A program made the position numbers and the translations under genes. From contig CAVPWE010000005.1 in NCBI GenBank assembly GCA_963709485.1, forward strand, positions 620,001 through 684,000: a stretch of DNA of 64,000 bases, written 5' to 3'. Shown piece by piece: positions 33,337 through 42,156 of this stretch. Numbering within the stretch: the stretch's first letter is position 1; every line of letters begins with the position of its first letter. Source of the DNA: JAXDBM01 sp963709485 (GTDB lineage: Bacteria; Desulfobacterota; Syntrophia; Syntrophales; Fen-1087). The notes below the pieces were generated by a model. That model was not told where the DNA came from and did not search any database. It saw only the letters and a list, made by a program, of their open reading frames with translations.

Positions 33337-34548
33337 ATGTCGCCGTGGATGCGTGAGGGCACGATACTCATAACCTGCCCCAAGGGGATCTCGCCTTACC
33401 TGCAGGCGGAGATCCTGTCGCTGGGCTTTCCGGTCGGGTCCGCGACGGAAGCGGCCGTCGAAACCGTGGGGACGCTGGCGGACACCATGACGCTGAACCT
33501 GAACCTCCGGACCGGTCACCGGGTCCTCTATCGTTTGCACGTCATGCAGGCGGGAACGCCGGAGGAACTCTATGACGGCCTGACCCGGATGCCCTGGGAA
33601 GCGATCATGGATCCGGAAGGTTACCTCTGCGTTACCTCCTTTGCCGACACACCGGCCATTCGCGACGGCCGGTTTTTGAATCTGAAAGGCAAGGACGCCA
33701 TCGTCGATCGGTTTCAGCGGGTATGCGGACGCCGGCCCGATTCCGGCCCTGACCGGGGCAGGACCGTAGTCCATCTTTTCTGGAAGGATCGCCGGGTCAT
33801 GGTGTACCTGGATACATCCGGCGAACCCCTGTCGAGGCGGGGGTACCGGAAAATTCCCCTCGGGGCCCCCATGCAGGAAACCCTGGCGGCGGCGGTGGTG
33901 CTGGCTTCCGGATGGAAGGATCGGGGAAACTTCATCAATCCCATGTGCGGCAGCGGAACGCTCGCCATCGAGGCGGCCCTGATCGCTGCGGACCGGGCCC
34001 CGGGCCTGGTCCGGAGTCAATACGGATTCATGCACCTGAAGGGGTTCCAACCGTCGGTTTGGCGAGGTATCCGGACAGAGAAACGGAAAGCGGCGAAAAG
34101 GCGGCTTGCGGGAGAGATCATTGCCACGGACCACAACCGGGAAGCCGTCGAAGCGGCCGTTCAGAATGCCAGAACGGCCGGCGTAGACCACCTGATTGCG
34201 TTCTCGGTCTGCGATTATCAGAATACGCCCCTGCCGGGGGGAGGCGGAGTGATCGTGATCAATCCGGCCTACGGAGAGCGCATGGGAGAGGTTCGGGCGC
34301 TTGAGGCGACCTATCGGGGCATCGGGAATTTTTTCAAGCAAAAATGCCAGGGCTACAAAGGTTATGTCTTTACGGGAAACCTGAACCTGGCCAGGCAGGT
34401 GGGCTTGAAAACGAAACGAAGGATTCCCTTCTACAACGGGGAGATCGAGTGCAGGCTGCTGGAATACGAGCTGTACGAAGGTGGCCGGAAAACCTTGCCC
34501 CCCCATATCTCCGCCGGGAAAGACGGGATCGGAAAGGAAGTTCCATGA
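33337..34548 (+). CDS. RlmL-like THUMP-domain RNA methyltransferase
   Basis: The 403-aa protein belongs to the class of N2-guanine RNA methyltransferases related to the N-terminal half of RlmL. A THUMP/ferredoxin-like RNA-binding part occupies about residues 1-165. The SAM domain follows: FINPMCGSGTLAIEAALIA is motif I, IIATDHNREAVEAAVQNA motif II, and VIVINPAYGERMGE holds the N-P-x-Y catalytic tetrad (NPAY here rather than NPPY). The likely target is 23S rRNA m2G2445. The last codons overlap murI in an ATGA junction. Confidence 0.86.
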   Translation: MSPWMREGTILITCPKGISPYLQAEILSLGFPVGSATEAAVETVGTLADTMTLNLNLRTGHRVLYRLHVMQAGTPEELYDGLTRMPWEAIMDPEGYLCVTSFADTPAIRDGRFLNLKGKDAIVDRFQRVCGRRPDSGPDRGRTVVHLFWKDRRVMVYLDTSGEPLSRRGYRKIPLGAPMQETLAAAVVLASGWKDRGNFINPMCGSGTLAIEAALIAADRAPGLVRSQYGFMHLKGFQPSVWRGIRTEKRKAAKRRLAGEIIATDHNREAVEAAVQNARTAGVDHLIAFSVCDYQNTPLPGGGGVIVINPAYGERMGEVRALEATYRGIGNFFKQKCQGYKGYVFTGNLNLARQVGLKTKRRIPFYNGEIECRLLEYELYEGGRKTLPPHISAGKDGIGKEVP

Positions 34549-35351
34549 ACCTTGCACGGGTCCATCCCATTGGGGTTTTCGATTCCGGCGTCGGCGGTCT
34601 GACCGTTGTCCGCGCTCTCATGGAGCGGTTGCCTTTCGAAAATATCATCTATTTCGGTGACACGGCACGCGTCCCCTATGGGGTCAAATCGGTTGAGACC
34701 ATTACGCAGTATGCCACACAGATCGCGGATTTTCTGCTGCGGCAGAAGGTGAAGCTGCTCATTATCGCCTGCAACACGATCGCATCCGTGGCCGGGGAGG
34801 GCGTTCAGGAGAGGTCGCCGGTCCCGGTTCTCGACGTCATTGACGCCGGTGCCCGCATCGCCGCTGCGGAAACACGCACCAAGAAAATCGGCGTGATCGG
34901 AACCCCGGCCACCATCAACAGCAATGCCTACGCCCGTGCGATTCATCGCTACGATCCGGATGTCCGGATTTATTCCCAGGCCTGTCCGCTCTTCGTGCCG
35001 CTGGTCGAAGAGGGATGGCTGGATCATCCCGTGACGCGCCTCACCGCGCAGGAATATCTCAAACCGGTGGTCGCGGAGCATATTGACACGCTGGTCCTGG
35101 GGTGTACCCATTACCCGCTGCTCAAGGCCCTCTTTGAGGATATTCTGGAACCGGTCATCCGTCTCGTCGATTCGGCGGAGGCGATGGCGGCAATCACAGC
35201 CGAACTGCTGGCGACCCGGAACCTATCGAATCCCCTGAGGATTCCCCCGCAATACCAGTTCTTCGTGACGGATGTTCCCTATCGCTTTCAGACCATCGGC
35301 GAGCGCTTTCTGGGCCGGAGCCTCTCCCATGTCGACGTGGTCAGACTCTGA
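34545..35351 (+). CDS. murI: glutamate racemase
   Basis: The 268-aa enzyme supplies D-glutamate for peptidoglycan. The N-terminal signature IGVFDSGVGGLTVVRAL, the first catalytic Cys in LLIIACNTIASVA and the second in LVLGCTHYPLLK are all present, as are the family strands IIYFGDTARVPYG and IGVIGTPATINSNAY. It starts within the stop of the methyltransferase gene (ATGA). GGAAAGGAAG precedes it. The following ThyX-like gene begins 13 bases after its stop. Confidence 0.95.
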   Translation: MNLARVHPIGVFDSGVGGLTVVRALMERLPFENIIYFGDTARVPYGVKSVETITQYATQIADFLLRQKVKLLIIACNTIASVAGEGVQERSPVPVLDVIDAGARIAAAETRTKKIGVIGTPATINSNAYARAIHRYDPDVRIYSQACPLFVPLVEEGWLDHPVTRLTAQEYLKPVVAEHIDTLVLGCTHYPLLKALFEDILEPVIRLVDSAEAMAAITAELLATRNLSNPLRIPPQYQFFVTDVPYRFQTIGERFLGRSLSHVDVVRL

Positions 35352-35364
35352 AGGAGCGCGAACG

Positions 35365-36837
35365 ATGAAAATCCTCCTGGCCGGCTACAACATCGACTAC
35401 GAAACGATTCAGGACATTGAAGACGCCCTGCCGGATCTGGAGGAATTGACTCCGGAAACGATCGCCGCCGCATATGCCCGGATCAGCCGGAATCCCAGAC
35501 CGGTAAACGAGCTGAGGACCCTCGCCCGGGCGGAGGTCGAAAAGGCCCGACGGTCCAACCGCAGCATCGTCTTCGACATGGGCCACAGCTCGATTGCCGA
35601 GCATGCGGTGTTCAATATCGATATTTTAGGCGTTTCCCGTCTGCTGGTGGAGGAGATCGAGAAGTTCCGGCTTTGTTCCTTCACGGAAAAATCCCAGCGT
35701 TATGTTTTGCTGAAAGACGATTTCGTCCTCCCCCGGGAGATTCAGGAGGCCGGTCTGGAAACTCTGTTTACAGGGATGATCCGGGAGCAGAACCGCTTCT
35801 ATCATGAGTTGTACGGACGATTGCGGTCCGATGTCTTTGAGCGGCATCCGGACCTTGCCGCCGATCCCGGGAACAGGCCGCTGCTCGAGGGATGGGCGAA
35901 GGAGGACGCCCGCTACACCATCGCGCTCGGCACGGAAACCCAGCTCGGCATGACGATCAACGCCAGGAATCTGGAGCTCATGCTGCGGCGTCTGGCCGCC
36001 CACGAGCTGGAAGAGGCCAGAACCTTCAGCCGCCGGCTCTTTGACGCGACGAAGCACGTCGCGCCTTCCCTGATCCGGTATGCGGCCGCAACCGATTATG
36101 ATCGCCTGACGCGCCGGGACCTGAGAGCAAAGGTCGCCTCGCTGGTTGCGGGTCGGGGGCCGGATCCGGCGGCGGAGCCGGCCGGACAGGCTGCCGTGGT
36201 TTTGACTGCGGCGACGGATCGGGCGGACGATCAAATCGCCGCGGCGCTGATCCACTCTTCCGCCTGTCTGCCGAAATCCCGGTGCCTCGCGCTGGCGGCC
36301 GGCATGGGCGTGCAGGAAAAGAGCGATCTGATCAAAACGGCATTCCGCCACCTGAAGGCCTTCGATCCGATTTTGCGCGAATTCGAGCATATCGACCTGC
36401 ACTTTGAACTGGTGGTCAGCGCCAGCTGCTTCGCCCAGTTGAAAAGGCACCGCATGGCGACCATCACCGGCCAGGATTACGACCCGGCGCTGGGGGTCAC
36501 CATACCACCGGCTGTTTCGGCTGTCGGCATGGAAGCGCCCTTTCTGGAAATCATCGCGCGCACGGAAGCCGCCCATGACCGTTTCCGGCAGGCCGTTCCC
36601 GAGGCCGCGGCGTACATCCTGACCAATGCCCACCGGAAGCGGGTCGCCCTGAAAGTCAACGCGCGGGAGCTGTATCACATCGCCCGGCTGCGGGCGGACC
36701 GTCACGCACAGTGGGATATCCGGCAGACGGCGGAACGGATGATCGCGCTGGGGCAAGAGGCGATGCCGCTGACGCTGATGCTGGCAACCGGCAAGGACGG
36801 CTTTGCCCCCCTGTATGATCAAACCTTTTCATCTTGA
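35365..36837 (+). CDS. tandem ThyX-like protein (flavin-dependent thymidylate synthase family)
   Basis: The 490-aa product contains two ThyX-type halves. The first (about residues 60-260) has FDMGHSSIAEHAVFNIDILG and KFRLCSFTEKSQRYV, where the R-H-R of the ThyX motif is K-F-R. The second (about 290-475) has AQLKRHRMATITGQDYDP with intact R-H-R and NARELYHIARLRADRHAQWD, the FAD/dUMP signature. Normal ThyX is about 220 aa. Long two-domain versions occur in Desulfobacterota and may be synthases or have diverged. AAGGAG lies eight bases before the ATG. Confidence 0.75.
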   Translation: MKILLAGYNIDYETIQDIEDALPDLEELTPETIAAAYARISRNPRPVNELRTLARAEVEKARRSNRSIVFDMGHSSIAEHAVFNIDILGVSRLLVEEIEKFRLCSFTEKSQRYVLLKDDFVLPREIQEAGLETLFTGMIREQNRFYHELYGRLRSDVFERHPDLAADPGNRPLLEGWAKEDARYTIALGTETQLGMTINARNLELMLRRLAAHELEEARTFSRRLFDATKHVAPSLIRYAAATDYDRLTRRDLRAKVASLVAGRGPDPAAEPAGQAAVVLTAATDRADDQIAAALIHSSACLPKSRCLALAAGMGVQEKSDLIKTAFRHLKAFDPILREFEHIDLHFELVVSASCFAQLKRHRMATITGQDYDPALGVTIPPAVSAVGMEAPFLEIIARTEAAHDRFRQAVPEAAAYILTNAHRKRVALKVNARELYHIARLRADRHAQWDIRQTAERMIALGQEAMPLTLMLATGKDGFAPLYDQTFSS

Positions 36838-37963
36838 AAACATTCGGGAAGGCCGCTTTCTGGACCGGCCGAACCGCTTTGTCGTGCGTTGTGCCGTCGG
36901 CCGGCGGATCTGTGAGGCCTATCTGCCCAATCCGGGAAAGCTCTGGGAGCTTCTTCAGCCGGGACGGACGGTCTACCTGGTCGAGAATCTCCGCGGAGCG
37001 GGCTTGAAGCTGCCCTGGCTCTGCGTGGCTGCCGTTCGGGACGGTCAGCCGGTCCTGGTGCATACCCATTGGACCAATGAAGTGGTCGCCCGGTTGATTG
37101 ACCGGCACAGGATCCCCGGCCTGGAAGACGCCCGGGTCGTCAGACGGGAAATCACAGTCGGGCGCAGCCGTTTTGACTTTCTGCTGCAAAGGGGGGAGCA
37201 CCCCACGTTGCTGGAGGTCAAATCCTGCACGCTGTTCGGCCGCCGCATTGCCATGTTTCCCGATGCCGTCACGCTGCGGGGCCGCAGGCATTTGACGGAG
37301 CTCGCGGCATGCGCACGCGAGGGGACCCCGGGCATGGTCCTGTTCCTGGTCCACTGCGCCCACGTGATGTTTTTCCTGCCCGATTACCATAGGGATATCG
37401 AATTTGCCCGGACCTTCCTTGCGCTGCGAGGGATTCTGGAATTCAAGGCCGTTGCCGTGCAATGGCGGAAAAATATGTCGCTGAGCGACGGGGTGCGCGA
37501 ACTGACCATTCCCTGGGACATTCTGGAACGGGAGGCCGGGGATTGCGGAAATTACATCCTGGTTCTGGAACTTGCCGCGGAACGCTGTATTCCCGTTGGC
37601 GGTCTCGGGACGGTTTTCTTCCGGAAGGGTTTTTACCTCTACGTGGGGTCGGCCCGGAAGAACCTGGCGAAGCGGATCGAAAGGCATCTCCGGAGAAGAA
37701 AAAAACTCTTCTGGCATGTCGATTACCTGCGCGACCGGGCGGAACGGTGCACGGCCATTCCCATTCGCACCCGTCAACCGCTCGAGCATGAAATTGCCCG
37801 GGCGCTCGGCGAGATCTCGGGATGGTCGGTTCCGGGCTTTGGCTGCTCCGATTGCGCCTGTGAAACCCATCTCTTCGGAATGGATGTCAACCCGGTCTGC
37901 TCGCCGAGGTTCATCAGCCTGCTTCAGCATTTCCGGATCGACCGCCTGGAGGCGCTGCTCTAA
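36815..37963 (+). CDS. sfsA: SfsA-DUF123 (GIY-YIG-like) fusion
   Basis: The 382-aa product begins with SfsA (residues about 1-225), including AYLPNPGKLWELLQPG and the nuclease-like core FDFLLQRGEHPTLLEVKSCT with its Asp/Glu/Lys residues. A DUF123 domain follows (about 240-375), with NYILVLELAAERCIPVGGLG, GFYLYVGSARKNLAKRIERH and the conserved Cys end SVPGFGCSDCACETHLFG. Both modules are normally separate and nucleic-acid related. The ATG is 23 bases inside the ThyX gene. A DNA-binding or repair role is inferred. Confidence 0.88.
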   Translation: MIKPFHLENIREGRFLDRPNRFVVRCAVGRRICEAYLPNPGKLWELLQPGRTVYLVENLRGAGLKLPWLCVAAVRDGQPVLVHTHWTNEVVARLIDRHRIPGLEDARVVRREITVGRSRFDFLLQRGEHPTLLEVKSCTLFGRRIAMFPDAVTLRGRRHLTELAACAREGTPGMVLFLVHCAHVMFFLPDYHRDIEFARTFLALRGILEFKAVAVQWRKNMSLSDGVRELTIPWDILEREAGDCGNYILVLELAAERCIPVGGLGTVFFRKGFYLYVGSARKNLAKRIERHLRRRKKLFWHVDYLRDRAERCTAIPIRTRQPLEHEIARALGEISGWSVPGFGCSDCACETHLFGMDVNPVCSPRFISLLQHFRIDRLEALL

Positions 37964-38090
37964 ATTTACCTTGAGATTTAAAGGTCAGTTTGTTAGCGTT
38001 TTAGGAGATTGAGCAGAAGCCGAATGAGGAAAAAGCCTTTGCCGCGTTCCCGGTTCCTGCAGAGCGTCGTAATCAGGGGAGGATGCGAGG

Positions 38091-38882
38091 ATGAAATTTC
38101 AAAATGTTCTTTTCGAGAAAAGGGACCAGGTGGTCACCGTCACGCTGAACCGGCCGGAATCCTACAATGCCATGAACTTCGCTCTTCTGAGTGACCTTGC
38201 CAAGGCGCTGGAAATCTGTGCCGACGATGACGAAACCCGCGCGGTCATCCTCACGGGCGCGGGCAAGGCCTTCTGTTCCGGAGGGGACGTCGCCTCCTTC
38301 CGGGAGGAAATCGACGCCAACCCGTCCGATCCGCTCCGTCAGTTGATCAAGGTTCTCAATGTGTGCGTGCTCAGCATCCGAACCCTGCCGAAGCCCGTCG
38401 TGGCCGCGGTCAACGGCCCCGTGGGCGGCGGCGGCATGAGCCTGATGGCCGCATGCGACCTGAGGATCTGCGCGGCCTCAGCGCGGTTCCGCCAGGCCTA
38501 CTCCAACCTGGGTCTGGTGCCGGACGGTGCCTGGTCGCTGGTGGTGGGCCGGCTTATCGGTTTCGGTCGGGCCCAGGAGCTGATTTTCCTGGACCCGGTA
38601 TTCGGCGCGGATCTGGCCCTTGCCTGGGGTCTCGTAAACCGGGTGGTGGCAGACGCCGACCTGCTGAGGCTGACACAGGAAATGGCGGTCAAGCTGGCCC
38701 AAGGGCCGACCCGGGCCTTTGCCATTGCCAAGGAGAACATCAATCATTCCATGCTGGACCTGCTGGAACGGCAACTGGAGCGTGAGCGGTCCGGAATGAT
38801 TCGGGCCGGAAGGACTGCCGATTACAAGGAGGGCCTGAGGGCCTTTTTTGAAAAGAGGCCGCCGGTCTTTTCCGGAAAATAG
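38091..38882 (+). CDS. enoyl-CoA hydratase/isomerase family protein
   Basis: The 263-aa crotonase-fold enzyme has VTVTLNRPESYNAMNFAL, the oxyanion-hole motif GAGKAFCSGGDVASF and PVVAAVNGPVGGGGMSLMAA, with ARFRQAYSNLGLVPDGAWS later. The Glu/Asp of the active site is in the latter segment. It could hydrate enoyl-CoA in beta-oxidation or butyrate formation, or isomerise a double bond. GGGAGGATGCGAGG precedes the ATG. The next gene is a thioesterase on the same strand, 72 bases away. Confidence 0.9.
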   Translation: MKFQNVLFEKRDQVVTVTLNRPESYNAMNFALLSDLAKALEICADDDETRAVILTGAGKAFCSGGDVASFREEIDANPSDPLRQLIKVLNVCVLSIRTLPKPVVAAVNGPVGGGGMSLMAACDLRICAASARFRQAYSNLGLVPDGAWSLVVGRLIGFGRAQELIFLDPVFGADLALAWGLVNRVVADADLLRLTQEMAVKLAQGPTRAFAIAKENINHSMLDLLERQLERERSGMIRAGRTADYKEGLRAFFEKRPPVFSGK

Positions 38883-38954
38883 GATGAACGGCCGGGCACA
38901 TGTCCGGCATCGCGGATGTGTGTCTGCGGGATTCCTCCCGGGAGAATGCCTGCC

Positions 38955-39443
38955 ATGCGAAAATTGAACCCGGACTACATCAGTGCGGTTTGCACCCTGG
39001 CCAATCAATGCCCCTATTTCCGGCTCCTGTCCATGGAAATTCGCGAACTGACACGCGGGCATGCACTGCTGCAGGCGGATGTGGCGGAAAAGCACCTCCA
39101 GGCCTTCGGATATGTGCATGGCGGCGTCTTTGCCTCCATCATTGATACGGCGGCCTTCTGGGCGGCCTTTTGCGATCTGGATGAGAATGAGGGGATCACC
39201 TCCGTGGACCTGAAACTCAACTACCTGACGCCGGTCCGTGAGGGCAGGCTGATCGCCAGGGGAAAGCGCATCAAGATGGGGAAAAAACTGGGTCTGGGCG
39301 AAGCGGAAATCCGGAGCGGGGACGGCAAGCTGATTGCCCAGGGGACATCGACCCTGATCTTGCTGCCGGGGTTTGGCCTGGCGGGCAGTCCGTCGCTGCC
39401 GCCGAAATTCGTTCAGGATGATCTTTTCAGGAGAGACGCATGA
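38955..39443 (+). CDS. PaaI-family hotdog thioesterase
   Basis: The 162-aa protein is a hotdog fold with the active-site helix HLQAFGYVHGGVFASIIDTA and a following SVDLKLNYLTPVREG strand. It is related to the thioesterase at 28842-29303. It lies directly downstream of the enoyl-CoA hydratase and could hydrolyse the same acyl-CoA. Starts at 38916, 38946 and 38955 are in frame; 38955 is best placed relative to GGGAGA. Its stop overlaps the next ATG by four bases. Confidence 0.85.
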   Translation: MRKLNPDYISAVCTLANQCPYFRLLSMEIRELTRGHALLQADVAEKHLQAFGYVHGGVFASIIDTAAFWAAFCDLDENEGITSVDLKLNYLTPVREGRLIARGKRIKMGKKLGLGEAEIRSGDGKLIAQGTSTLILLPGFGLAGSPSLPPKFVQDDLFRRDA

Positions 39444-39649
39444 TCGTCACCAACGGGGACCCCGTCTGCCAGAGGTGCCGCCTGAAACCGTCCGTTGTGC
39501 TTTGCGACGGTTGTTCCATCGCCCTGTGCGTGGATTGCCGGAAATTCGACATGTGGGGATACGGCTGCGGGCATGTGGACACCAAGGCGTTTTGTCCGGC
39601 CTGTGCGGCGGATGAGCGGGTGAATCCCTACGGCGGAAAAATGGACTGA
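39440..39649 (+). CDS. small cysteine-rich putative zinc-binding protein (paralogue 1)
   Basis: The 69-aa product has nine cysteines in C-x2-C pairs: VCQRCRLKPSVVLCDGCSIA, LCVDC and FCPACAADERVNPYGGK. The segment RKFDMWGYGCGHVDTKAFC parallels the RFELIGSGCG... block of the protein at 4875-5081. It starts inside the thioesterase stop and is followed after 12 bases by a second member. The set is clearly a family of paired zinc-knuckle proteins. No function is known to me. Confidence 0.65.
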   Translation: MIVTNGDPVCQRCRLKPSVVLCDGCSIALCVDCRKFDMWGYGCGHVDTKAFCPACAADERVNPYGGKMD

Positions 39650-39661
39650 GGGGGACCGATC

Positions 39662-39871
39662 GTGGACCTCTGCGAAGCCTGCGGGAAGGGGGCGGCATGG
39701 ACGCCGTGCATGGGGTGCCGGCAGGCCCTCTGCGAGGACTGCGCCCGCTTTGAACTGCTGGCCGAGGGATGCGGGACCGTCGTTCCCGCCTACTTTTGTG
39801 AAAACTGCGTTGCCGATCCCCTGTGCAACCCGAATGCCATTTTCTGGCAGATGAAAGCATCCGATCCATGA
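39662..39871 (+). CDS. small cysteine-rich putative zinc-binding protein (paralogue 2)
   Basis: The 69-aa product starts with GTG after GAGGGGGACC. It has CEACGKGAAWTPCMGCRQAL, CEDCARFELLAEGCGTV and VPAYFCENCVADPLCNPNA. It matches the protein at 4875-5081 closely: the same cysteine order, R-F-E-L, G-C-G, V-x-P-x-Y and C-N-P-(L)-N-P end. Its stop overlaps the start of the multi-PAS kinase (ATGA). The stoichiometric coupling suggests a link with the sensor, but this is inference. Confidence 0.65.
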   Translation: MDLCEACGKGAAWTPCMGCRQALCEDCARFELLAEGCGTVVPAYFCENCVADPLCNPNAIFWQMKASDP

Positions 39872-42117
39872 AGCGGGATGAAGCCAAGTCCAGAGAAAAA
39901 CTGATCGTTGAACTGAAGGATCTGCGCCGTCGGATCCGCACCATGAAAAAAACGGAAACAGACCACCTGCTCGAGGAAGGGCTGTTCCGGACGCTGGAGA
40001 ACAGCTCGCAGGCCGGCATCTATGTGGTACAGGGGGGGAAATTCCGGTTTGTCAACGCCCACGCCGCATTCTACTGGGGCTACAGCAAGGACGAGCTGAT
40101 CGGCATGGCATCCATGAGCCTGGTACACCCGGACGACCGGGAGCGGGTTCGCCGCAGCGCCATCGAGATGCTGAAGGGGAAACGCACCTCCTCCTACGAA
40201 TTCCGCACGATCGCCAAGGACGGCGGCATCCGCTGGATCACGGAAACCATTACTTCCATCGGGTACAAGGGAGAGCGGGCCGTTCTTGGAAACTCCATGG
40301 ACATCACCGATCAGATCAAGGCCCGGAACAAGCTGGCGGAGCTGGAAGCCCTGGAGGCGTCGATCCTGGAGGCGATCCCCCATGCGGTCGTCGGTCTCCG
40401 CAACCGGCGCATCATCTTTGCCAATGACGGGGTCAAGGCGGTCTTCGGATGGGAGGCCGAAGAATTGATCGGCAAACGAACGCGCGTCTTTTACCGCTCC
40501 AACAGGGATTTCGAAGCGATCGCTGCGAACCTCTATTCGACCCTGGAGCGCCAGCGCACCTTTCGGTCGGAGTTTCCCTGCCGGCGAAAGGACGGACAGG
40601 AAATCGAGTGCATGATCAGCGCCTCGCGCATCGGCGAGAGTCTGAAGGAAAAAAACATTGTCATTACCTACGAGGACATTACAGATCGAAAACGCGCCGA
40701 GGCGGCCTACAAGATCATGGCCAACAATTCCCAGGCCGGCGTCTACGTCGTTCAGAACGGGACCTTTCAGTTTGTCAACCACAATGCCGCCAAATATGCC
40801 GGATACAGCGCTGATGAGCTGGCGGGCATGGACTCCTTGAGCCTCGTCCACCCGGAGGACCGGGAAAAGGTCATCCGGAACTCCAGAGAGATGCTGAACC
40901 GGCGGCGGACGGCGCCCCATGAGTTCCGGATCGTCACCAAGGACGGGCGAATCCGCTGGATCATGGAAACGGTCACGCTGATCCCCTGGGGAGGGGAGCG
41001 GGCGGTGCTCGGAAATTCCATGGACATCACCGAACAGTTCGAGGCCCGGAACAAACTGGCGGAGCTGGAAGCCCTGGAGGCATCTATCCTTGAAGCCATT
41101 CCCCATGCAGTCATCGGTCTTCAGGACCGCCGGATCATCTTTGCCAATGACGGCGTGGAGGCCGTGTTTGGCTGGAGGGCGAAAGATCTGATCGGCAAGA
41201 GCACCCGCGTGCTCTATCAGACCGACGAGGGCTATGAGGCCATTGCCAGGGACCTCTATTCCGTTCTGGAAAAGAAGAGGACCTTTTCGTCGGAGTTTTC
41301 TTGCCGGCGCAAGGACGGAACCGGCATCGAGTGCATGGTCAGCGCCGCTCGGATCGGCACGCAGCTGAAGCAGAAAAGCATCGTCATCACCTATGAGGAC
41401 ATCACGGACCGCAAGCGGGCGGAGACGGAAATCGAACGGTCCCGGGAGCAGCTGCGGAACCTGTCCGCGCACCTCCAGTCCGTCCGTGAAAAAGAGCGGA
41501 CCCGGATTGCACGCGAGCTCCACGATGAACTGGGACAGCTGCTTACGGCTTTGAACACGGGGCTTGTCCTGCTCAACCGGAAGATACCCGAAACGGAGAA
41601 AGCGCTGCGCGATCAGACGGAGTCCATGGTCGGGCTGGTGGATATGACCATGCAGACCTTGAAGCGGATATATATGGACCTCCGCCCGGGGATGCTGGAC
41701 CATCTCGGGCTGGCCGTGGCCATCGGATGGCAGGCCGGTGAATTCGAAAAGAGGACCGGCATCCGCTGCAAGGTGGCCGTGGACCCGGAGGACCTGTACC
41801 TGGAACCGGACCTGTCCACAGCCATCTTCCGTATTTTCCAGGAGACGCTGACGAACATTGCCCGTCATGCCGGGGCCACGCGGGTCAACGTATCGCTGAA
41901 AGCGACGGGTGAAAAAGTCGGTCTGACGGTTAAAGATAACGGCAAGGGCATTACAAAAGAACAGCTTGCCAAACCCAACTCGTTCGGCTTGCTGGGTATG
42001 CGGGAACGAACCCACTACTGGGGAGGTGATGTCAAAATATCAGGCAACCCGGGCAAGGGGACCCTGGTCAAAGTGGACATTCCCCTCCGGAATCCGAAGG
42101 GCATTGCGGGTGCATAA
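39868..42117 (+). CDS. multi-PAS sensor histidine kinase (NarX/DegS-type)
   Basis: The 749-aa protein is probably cytoplasmic: no membrane segment is seen. After a charged helix (residues about 5-30) come four PAS domains arranged as two identical pairs (a 241-residue unit repeated). At the C-terminus is the dimerisation/phosphoacceptor helix RTRIARELHDELGQLLTALN (His in HDELG) and an ATPase with VKDNGKGITKEQL and GLLGMRERTHYWGG. This HisKA_3 type partners LuxR-type regulators, and one is encoded next. The signal is unknown; PAS could bind heme or flavin. Confidence 0.88.
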   Translation: MKRDEAKSREKLIVELKDLRRRIRTMKKTETDHLLEEGLFRTLENSSQAGIYVVQGGKFRFVNAHAAFYWGYSKDELIGMASMSLVHPDDRERVRRSAIEMLKGKRTSSYEFRTIAKDGGIRWITETITSIGYKGERAVLGNSMDITDQIKARNKLAELEALEASILEAIPHAVVGLRNRRIIFANDGVKAVFGWEAEELIGKRTRVFYRSNRDFEAIAANLYSTLERQRTFRSEFPCRRKDGQEIECMISASRIGESLKEKNIVITYEDITDRKRAEAAYKIMANNSQAGVYVVQNGTFQFVNHNAAKYAGYSADELAGMDSLSLVHPEDREKVIRNSREMLNRRRTAPHEFRIVTKDGRIRWIMETVTLIPWGGERAVLGNSMDITEQFEARNKLAELEALEASILEAIPHAVIGLQDRRIIFANDGVEAVFGWRAKDLIGKSTRVLYQTDEGYEAIARDLYSVLEKKRTFSSEFSCRRKDGTGIECMVSAARIGTQLKQKSIVITYEDITDRKRAETEIERSREQLRNLSAHLQSVREKERTRIARELHDELGQLLTALNTGLVLLNRKIPETEKALRDQTESMVGLVDMTMQTLKRIYMDLRPGMLDHLGLAVAIGWQAGEFEKRTGIRCKVAVDPEDLYLEPDLSTAIFRIFQETLTNIARHAGATRVNVSLKATGEKVGLTVKDNGKGITKEQLAKPNSFGLLGMRERTHYWGGDVKISGNPGKGTLVKVDIPLRNPKGIAGA
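39979..41424 (+). repeat. tandem 723-bp duplication of a PAS-PAS module
   Basis: Two copies (about 39979-40701 and 40702-41424) are offset by exactly 723 bases. Landmarks such as GCCGGC at 40013/40736 and the RNKLAELEALEAS-coding segment line up. The protein copies share roughly two thirds of residues, and the DNA remains similar at many codons. This is a relatively recent in-frame internal duplication. Confidence 0.75.
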
Positions 42118-42156
42118 CGGCCTGCGGGGTCATCCTTCCGGCTGCGGCGCTTCGAA

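Noticed and set aside
39790..42015. Long open frame on the minus strand across the multi-PAS kinase
   Set aside because: Antisense of a gene with clear PAS, HisKA and ATPase motifs; the repeated antisense stretches mirror the internal duplication.
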